Shown here: in pieces, positions 42,056 to 45,591 of the stretch
Numbering within the stretch: position 1 is the first letter of the stretch
How the letters are laid out: every line of letters begins with the position of its first letter
Assembly: GCA_022564995.1 (NCBI GenBank)
Contig: JADFKK010000017.1
Span: 1 to 45,591, forward strand
Source of the DNA: Planctomycetota bacterium
GTDB lineage: Bacteria > Planctomycetota > Planctomycetia > Pirellulales > JADFKK01
Length of the DNA: 45,591 bases
Direction of reading: 5' to 3'
The notes under the pieces: generated by a model
The model's database searches: none
Seen by the model: only the letters and a program-made list of their open reading frames with translations
Told to the model about the DNA's origin: nothing
Made by a program: the position numbers and the translations under genes

Positions 42056-42591
42056 CGGACGTATCCGCCAGAAACTTCGGAATCCTGATCGCTTATATCA
42101 TCCCAGGCTTTGCCGTCGTCGCGACGATTAGTCCTGACGTGCCGATCATTCGCTTCTGGCTGGGTGGGTCGTCCGTCGGCACGCCGACCATCGGCGGCTT
42201 TCTCTACGTGACGCTCGCCTCCGTCGCCTTCGGCATGGTGGTGAGCGCCGTGCGCTGGCTGTTGCTCGATTTCGTTCACCACCACACCGGCATCCGGCGA
42301 CCGGAGTGGGACTTTTCCTTACTCCAACGCAACCGTGCTGCGGTTCTCACATTGGTCGAACAGCACTATCGTTATTATCAATTCTTTGGCAACTCACTGA
42401 TCGCGACATTGCTGGCAGCGACGCGCCCAGCGTCGTTGCACGCCTTCCTACCGACATCTCCACCGGTCGCACTCGTCGTCATCGTCCTGCTTCTCATTCT
42501 GCTCTTTGTCGCCTCGCGAGACGCCCTGCAAAAATATTATTTGCGCACGACCGCCTTACTGGGCGAAGACCGCCCAACGCGACCAAAGTGA
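42052..42591 (+). CDS. Membrane protein coupled to the retropepsin-like protease
   Basis: A 179-residue protein whose GTG start lies in the GTGA overlap with the protease stop. Hydrophobic segments: FGILIAYIIPGFAVVATI, GGFLYVTLASVAFGMVVSAV and VALVVIVLLLILLFVAS, with a soluble loop (HHHTGIRRPEWDFSLLQRNR) between the second and third. I recognise no family. Tight coupling makes it a candidate substrate or partner of the protease. A 7-bp hairpin (TGACGCC/GGCGTCA, 42597-42616) follows the stop. Confidence 0.75.
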   Translation: MTDVSARNFGILIAYIIPGFAVVATISPDVPIIRFWLGGSSVGTPTIGGFLYVTLASVAFGMVVSAVRWLLLDFVHHHTGIRRPEWDFSLLQRNRAAVLTLVEQHYRYYQFFGNSLIATLLAATRPASLHAFLPTSPPVALVVIVLLLILLFVASRDALQKYYLRTTALLGEDRPTRPK

Positions 42592-42860
42592 CTTCGTGAC
42601 GCCACTCGCGGCGTCATTCCAACAACTCTGTTGGCTCGCATTTCGCGTGTCTGGGACCACCAACCGTTATGAGTGGTCGCTGTCTCTTTTCGGTTTCAAT
42701 GTCCGCTCGGCGGAAGTGCGCGTCTTTAGTCGTTTCTTGGCAGCACCAGTGCGACCGGGACTCTTTCTCTTGGTCTGTCCGACCTTGGGCATACCGTTGG
42801 TCATCGTATCCCTCGCTTTCGTTTCTGACAGGAAGACCTCCATGGCGAATGTAGACGATC
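42592..42860. other. Gap with a hairpin and an uncertain reading frame
   Basis: A hairpin (42597-42616, no U tract) follows the upstream stop. A + frame ending at 42883 encodes a hydrophobic stretch (RPGLFLLVCPTLGIPLVIVS), but it has no ribosome site and no good start, so I do not call it a gene. It may be a degraded membrane protein. Confidence 0.4.
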
Positions 42861-42885
42861 ATCTGTATAGATATAATCTGTAGAT
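42861..42885 (+). promoter_or_regulatory. Promoter with repeated operator-like sites for the XRE regulator
   Basis: TATAAT at 42872-42877 lies between two related dyads, ATCTGTATAGAT (42861-42872) and ATCTGTAGAT (42876-42885), whose ATCTGTA units are 15 nt apart. The regulator ATG is 32 nt downstream. This is the usual layout of an autorepressed promoter. Confidence 0.55.
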
Positions 42886-42917
42886 GAACCGTCTGCAAGT
42901 GGTCAGACTGGGCCACT

Positions 42918-43154
42918 ATGGCAAGAATCGAAGAATCCTTCGGCGCGGCTGTACGTCGAAAGCGGCAGAAACTGGGCCTCTCGCAGGAGGCCTTCGCCGA
43001 CCGGGCCGGCATTCATCGAACCTATGTCAGTTCCATTGAACTGGGCAAAGTCCAGGTCGGCATCGGCATTGCCCAAAAGCTGGCGGATACCCTCGACGTA
43101 CCCCTAAGCAAGATTTGGCGGGAAATCGAACGAGAACAGGCGCGTAGCAACTAG
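42918..43154 (+). CDS. XRE/Cro-type helix-turn-helix regulator
   Basis: A 78-residue single-domain DNA-binding protein: FGAAVRRKRQKLGLSQEAFA, then DRAGIHRTYVSSIELGKV and LADTLDVPLSKIWREIE. The HTH spans about residues 18-40. It is likely a repressor acting as a dimer on the dyads at its own promoter. It stands alone between the protease operon and the block of small genes and could control either. Confidence 0.93.
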   Translation: MARIEESFGAAVRRKRQKLGLSQEAFADRAGIHRTYVSSIELGKVQVGIGIAQKLADTLDVPLSKIWREIEREQARSN

Positions 43155-43480
43155 CCAGCATATCGCCCAGCGCACATCGGTTGAGATCGCCGACGCCCGG
43201 GCAACGTCGCCGTTAACGGCAGTCGCGCGGCCGGTACGCATCACTTCCCCAGCGGTGCAAGCGGAACGGCCCAAACCTCCGTCGACCGTGTTGCCATCAG
43301 CCGAGCGCTGCAACAGCACGGCTATCTTCCTGTCACGAGCAGGATCGTTACTGGGCCAATTTAACCCGGCGGCGCGGCAAACTTTTCGTGGACACCACAT
43401 TTGACGGATCGCTCGACACTGAGGCATCCTCAAAGCACCGTTCGTTCACAACCTATCCTCTGAACTTGGGAGTATCCGAC
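43155..43480. other. Non-coding gap of 326 nt
   Basis: Between the XRE gene and the next small gene. No frame on either strand has coding character, and I find no terminator or clear promoter. A GGGAG ribosome site for the next gene lies at its end. Confidence 0.5.
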
Positions 43481-43795
43481 ATGTCCGAATCGACGAAGCC
43501 TCAGAACAAGCCGGAATTATCGATCGGTCCCTTTGCCGGTGGCATTGGCGTGGCCGTGTGGCGCAACGACGTGCAAACCGATGACGGCCCTCGCACGATC
43601 CGATCGATCACGATTGCGCCGCGCCGCTATCGCGATAAGACAACAGGTGAGTGGAAGGATTCCGACTCCTATCGCCCGATCGATCTGGCGGCGCTCATCC
43701 TCGCCCTGCAAAAGGCCCAAGAACACATTTACACGAATCCGGTGCCCGGCCAGGAACAAGAGCAGGAGCACGACGATGGGCAAACGAAGTTCTAG
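43481..43795 (+). CDS. Small island protein, paralogue of the one at 44838
   Basis: A 104-residue protein from ATG 43481, with GGGAG nine nt upstream. The core GGIGVAVWRNDVQTDDGPRT, IRSITIAPRRYRDKTTGEWK and DSDSYRPIDLAALILALQKA lines up with the protein at 44838 (ASVFINTF, RTFRSVSLQRRYRD, EWKTSTSFTLTDVPAAI). The pattern is three or four strands followed by a helix, a layout compatible with a single-strand DNA-binding-like fold, but this is only a suggestion. A Gln/Glu tail follows. The next gene overlaps its 3' end by 20 nt. Confidence 0.75.
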   Translation: MSESTKPQNKPELSIGPFAGGIGVAVWRNDVQTDDGPRTIRSITIAPRRYRDKTTGEWKDSDSYRPIDLAALILALQKAQEHIYTNPVPGQEQEQEHDDGQTKF

Positions 43796-44084
43796 CCGAT
43801 CCTCAACCGCCGCCGACGTGGCTGAATTGCGAGTCGCCGTTGAGCACTTGGCCGATCACGTCCAGTGTCTCACGCAGGCCATTGATGAACTGGCTGACCA
43901 GTTGCAATGGCGCAGTCGCCAGACACGCGGCGACGACGTTCACGCCGGCCCCGTCGTCCTGACCAGCATGCCTGTCGATCCGACGGCCGAGGACTGGCAA
44001 ATCAATCGATATTGCGCAGAAGACTTGCCGGCGGCCCTCGCCTCCACTAAAGCGCCGTCGCCTCAACAGACACTTTTTGAGTGA
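43776..44084 (+). CDS. Small coiled-coil protein of unknown function
   Basis: A 102-residue protein with a strong AGGAG seven nt before the ATG, overlapping the previous gene by 20 nt. Residues 12-48 form a long amphipathic helix (TAADVAELRVAVEHLADHVQ, then CLTQAIDELADQLQW), a probable coiled coil. The rest is Pro/Ala/Thr-rich with PTAEDWQINRYCAEDLPAAL near the end. No family recognised. It is the last gene before a rho-independent terminator. Confidence 0.7.
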   Translation: MGKRSSSRSSTAADVAELRVAVEHLADHVQCLTQAIDELADQLQWRSRQTRGDDVHAGPVVLTSMPVDPTAEDWQINRYCAEDLPAALASTKAPSPQQTLFE

Positions 44085-44184
44085 CGCTATTGCTTGCCGA
44101 AGTTCATTTGGCTGACATCGTGCGGCTCAAGAAGCCGAACCGTACTCCCCTACCCATCGCTCGTCCCTACCGAAACGAGCGACT

Positions 44185-44207
44185 GACCACCCTGCGGTGG
44201 TCTTTTT
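44185..44207 (+). terminator. Rho-independent terminator
   Basis: GACCACC-CTGC-GGTGGTC followed by TTTTT, a 7-bp stem with a 4-nt loop. It lies 100 nt after the coiled-coil gene and closes that transcript. The rest of 44085-44433 shows no gene; a GTG frame that begins at 44081 runs through the terminator and was rejected. Confidence 0.88.
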
Positions 44208-44433
44208 CTTGCAAGACACGGATCGGGGCGTGGGCATCGATTCCCGTGATTGCTGGCTCCCCTATCTTCAGCGGAACACAGATCATTTCAGCACGCGGGC
44301 GAGCATCATTTCTGTGTTTGACGTCGATTACAAACCTGCGCTACGGTTTCTCCACCTGTTCTTTTTTCAGACACGTCGGCGACGGAGCCGTCGATTATTA
44401 CATTCCCCTTCTGTGAATACCTGGAGGTGACCA

Positions 44434-44748
44434 ATGCCCACTGGCCAAGCTGATGCTCACGACCTGATTCCTGACTCGCTGAAAGAAAAACTCCCGTCGC
44501 TCTATGCAACGCAGAACGAGCCTGATCCGATCGCCCAAGTTAAGCTCTTCACGCCGGACAGCTCCTGGACATGGTATGTGACCGAGTACGATCCGGCCGA
44601 CCGCCTCTGTTTCGGCCTCGTCGTCGGCCACGAACGCGAGTTGGGCTATTTCTCCCTGGACGAGCTGCTGTCGCTCCGCGGTCCACTGAGGCTCCCCGTT
44701 GAGCGTGACCTTTACTGGCAGCCAACGCCGCTGTCCAAGTGCCACTAG
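44434..44748 (+). CDS. DUF2958 domain protein
   Basis: A 104-residue protein with GGAGGT seven nt before the ATG. The whole length matches DUF2958: DLIPDSLKEKLPSLYATQNE, DPIAQVKLFTPDSSWTWYVT, EYDPADRLCFGLVVGHEREL, GYFSLDELLSLRGPLRLPVE and RDLYWQPTPL. The family is typical of conjugative and integrative elements beside antirestriction and replication genes; its biochemical role is unknown. It supports the reading of this region as a mobile island. Confidence 0.9.
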   Translation: MPTGQADAHDLIPDSLKEKLPSLYATQNEPDPIAQVKLFTPDSSWTWYVTEYDPADRLCFGLVVGHERELGYFSLDELLSLRGPLRLPVERDLYWQPTPLSKCH

Positions 44749-44778
44749 CCGCCTCCACGGTAACCGAAGGACTCCACC

Positions 44779-44823
44779 ATGACACAGTACGAATGCGACC
44801 AATGCGGGGCCTGCTGCCAAGGT
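44779..44823 (+). pseudogene. 5' stub resembling the start of a YkgJ-type Cys-cluster gene
   Basis: The frame starts MTQYECDQCGACCQG, the Cys-rich opening (CxxCGACC) of YkgJ-family iron-sulfur or zinc proteins, and then changes directly into sequence that contains the ribosome site and start of the next gene. The usual later cysteines are absent. I read it as a truncated 5' end joined to another gene. It could also be an overlapping leader peptide. Confidence 0.4.
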
Positions 44824-44837
44824 CAGAGGTGTTATCC

Positions 44838-45083
44838 ATGGCTCAACCCGAAAAGACGTTCCGCATCGGCCGCTGCTCGGCGTCGGTGTTCATCAACACC
44901 TTCCAGAGCAACGAAGGCGAGAAACGCACGTTTCGATCCGTCTCCCTCCAACGACGCTACCGCGACGGCGACGAGTGGAAAACCTCGACCAGCTTCACCC
45001 TCACCGACGTCCCAGCCGCTATCGCCGTCCTTCACCTGGCGATGCAGCACATCGCCAGCCGCGAAGCCGACGTAGGCAATTAG
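44838..45083 (+). CDS. Small island protein, paralogue of the one at 43481
   Basis: An 81-residue protein from ATG 44838, seven nt after GAGGTG. FRIGRCSASVFINTFQSNEG, RTFRSVSLQRRYRDGDEWKT and STSFTLTDVPAAIAVLHLAM correspond segment by segment to the 104-residue protein at 43481, which marks two copies of one family in the same block. It lacks the Gln/Glu tail of its relative. A terminator follows 28 nt after its stop. Confidence 0.75.
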   Translation: MAQPEKTFRIGRCSASVFINTFQSNEGEKRTFRSVSLQRRYRDGDEWKTSTSFTLTDVPAAIAVLHLAMQHIASREADVGN

Positions 45084-45097
45084 TCCCCGTCTCCACT

Positions 45098-45427
45098 CTA
45101 CGCCCCTCTCCCCCGCTGAGTCCCCACGGTTTCAGCGGGTTTTTTGTTCCCGCTATTCCGTCGATACGGCGCTGTCGTGCGCGTTGGGTTTGACGGCACG
45201 CGGATTCTCACCAGTACCGCTTGGCCGCCTCCCAGTGGCAGCCGCACGATACCACCATTTGGCAACTCGATTTCCACCGGAGAAGCTTCGAGTGTGATCG
45301 GCACGAATGCCGCTTCCCCCGACTCGGCTCGCTGTTGAGTAGTTTTCTCAGCGACCATTCCGATCGCGAAGGAATCGGGGTTCCAACTTGGTTTGACAGG
45401 GGCTATCGCCGCAAACAAATGATGCAT
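45098..45427 (-). pseudogene. Fragment resembling the C-terminus of an IS66-type accessory protein
   Basis: The - strand frame contains AAFVPITLEASPVEIELPNG and GIVRLPLGGGQAVLVRIRVP, which resembles the C-terminal strand motif of IS66 TnpA-like accessory proteins (E-I-x-L-P-N-G-x-x-V-R-L-P). The DNA-binding N-terminus normally expected before it is not recognisable, and the end after residue 82 is low complexity. It overlaps the terminator of the + strand transcript. No complete insertion sequence is visible. Confidence 0.4.
45112..45145 (+). terminator. Rho-independent terminator
   Basis: CCCGCTGA (45112-45119) pairs perfectly with TCAGCGGG (45132-45139), followed by TTTTTT. It ends the DUF2958 / paralogue transcript. 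Confidence 0.9.
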
Positions 45428-45510
45428 AGAATCTCTGATTAGTAGCCCAAACTGTGGCGAAAGGACTAGACCTTAACCAAGCGTACTCGTCTCGCTGAAA
45501 ATACGAGAAA

Positions 45511-45590
45511 ACTCGAAACCTTCCGTGGTTTTGCGGGTCTAATGGGTGTGAAGACAATCCCGTTACCGCGAAACATGGAGGGTTTCGAGT
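45511..45590. repeat. Inverted repeat at the right end of the window
   Basis: ACTCGAAACCTTCC (45511-45524) and GGAGGGTTTCGAGT (45577-45590) match at 13 of 14 positions when inverted. The right arm includes GGAGG, nine nt before a GTG at 45589-45591, so the window may end on the start codon of a gene whose ribosome site is in the repeat. The rest of 45428-45510 shows nothing recognisable. Confidence 0.55.
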
Positions 45591-45591
45591 G

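Noticed and set aside
42506..42883. Possible membrane protein after the retropepsin-like set
   Set aside because: Its only ATG lies within the previous gene and there is no ribosome site; treated as a gap with uncertain remnant.
43104..43433. - strand open frame in the gap after the XRE gene
   Set aside because: No ribosome site or recognisable domain; composition resembles a shadow frame.
44081..44416. GTG open frame after the coiled-coil gene
   Set aside because: It runs through a clear rho-independent terminator and has poor composition.

Overview
The window reads as chromosome of a planctomycete, probably Pirellulales-like. The marker families are DUF1501 and DUF1549/DUF1553 secreted proteins, two DUF1080 hydrolases, a BBP7-type outer-membrane barrel, the TIGR04137-type 'small basic protein' and a very long GspK-like pseudopilin. 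GTG/TTG starts are frequent, and intergenic regions are crowded with short palindromic repeats. These assignments come from reading motifs, not from database searches.

Positions 1-14.7 kb (mostly + strand) form a secreted and periplasmic catabolic region. It holds the start of an exported protein on the - strand, a sulfatase, a Gfo/Idh/MocA oxidoreductase, a diguanylate cyclase, two DUF1080 (3-keto-glycoside hydrolase family) proteins, a small conserved protein coupled to a five-bladed-propeller glycosidase-like protein, a sialidase-like propeller, a DUF1501 protein, a REP-associated tyrosine transposase (RAYT), a DUF1549/DUF1553 protein and a membrane protein. The oxidoreductase, DUF1080 and sulfatase set suggests handling of sulfated or 3-keto sugars.

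Positions 14.7-17.4 kb carry a Rieske/cytochrome b operon on the - strand. Its last gene is split by a one-base frameshift. A MoaD/ThiS-type sulfur carrier lies divergent to it. Positions 17.7-27.2 kb hold the giant pseudopilin, a small unknown protein, a PTPMT1-like phosphatase and a single 1155-residue protein that fuses a fatty acyl-AMP ligase, an acyl carrier domain and an alpha-oxoamine synthase. That fusion could by itself make a long-chain amino ketone of the sphingoid-base type. Positions 27.3-34.7 kb hold a small gene, a BBP7 porin-like protein, a TraB/GumN-like protein, enolase, the small basic protein, a LarA-type nickel-dependent racemase and a PIN-TRAM membrane protein.

From about 34.8 kb the sequence changes to an accessory island beside tRNA-Arg(CCG): a tyrosine integrase, an excisionase-like HTH protein, a candidate retron-like RNA followed by a 45-codon stub, a decayed second integrase, a membrane protein, a secreted alpha/beta-hydrolase with dockerin-like repeats and a PEP-CTERM tail, a retropepsin-like three-gene operon, an XRE regulator, two related small proteins, a DUF2958 protein, terminators and an IS66-like fragment. 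Several genes survive only as 5' or 3' stubs. The far end of the island is not in the window.

Across the chromosomal part I see at least five families of paired palindromic repeats (called A-E below) and one longer inverted repeat (F). Family A hairpins repeatedly sit 20-45 nt upstream of start codons, and family B flanks the RAYT gene.
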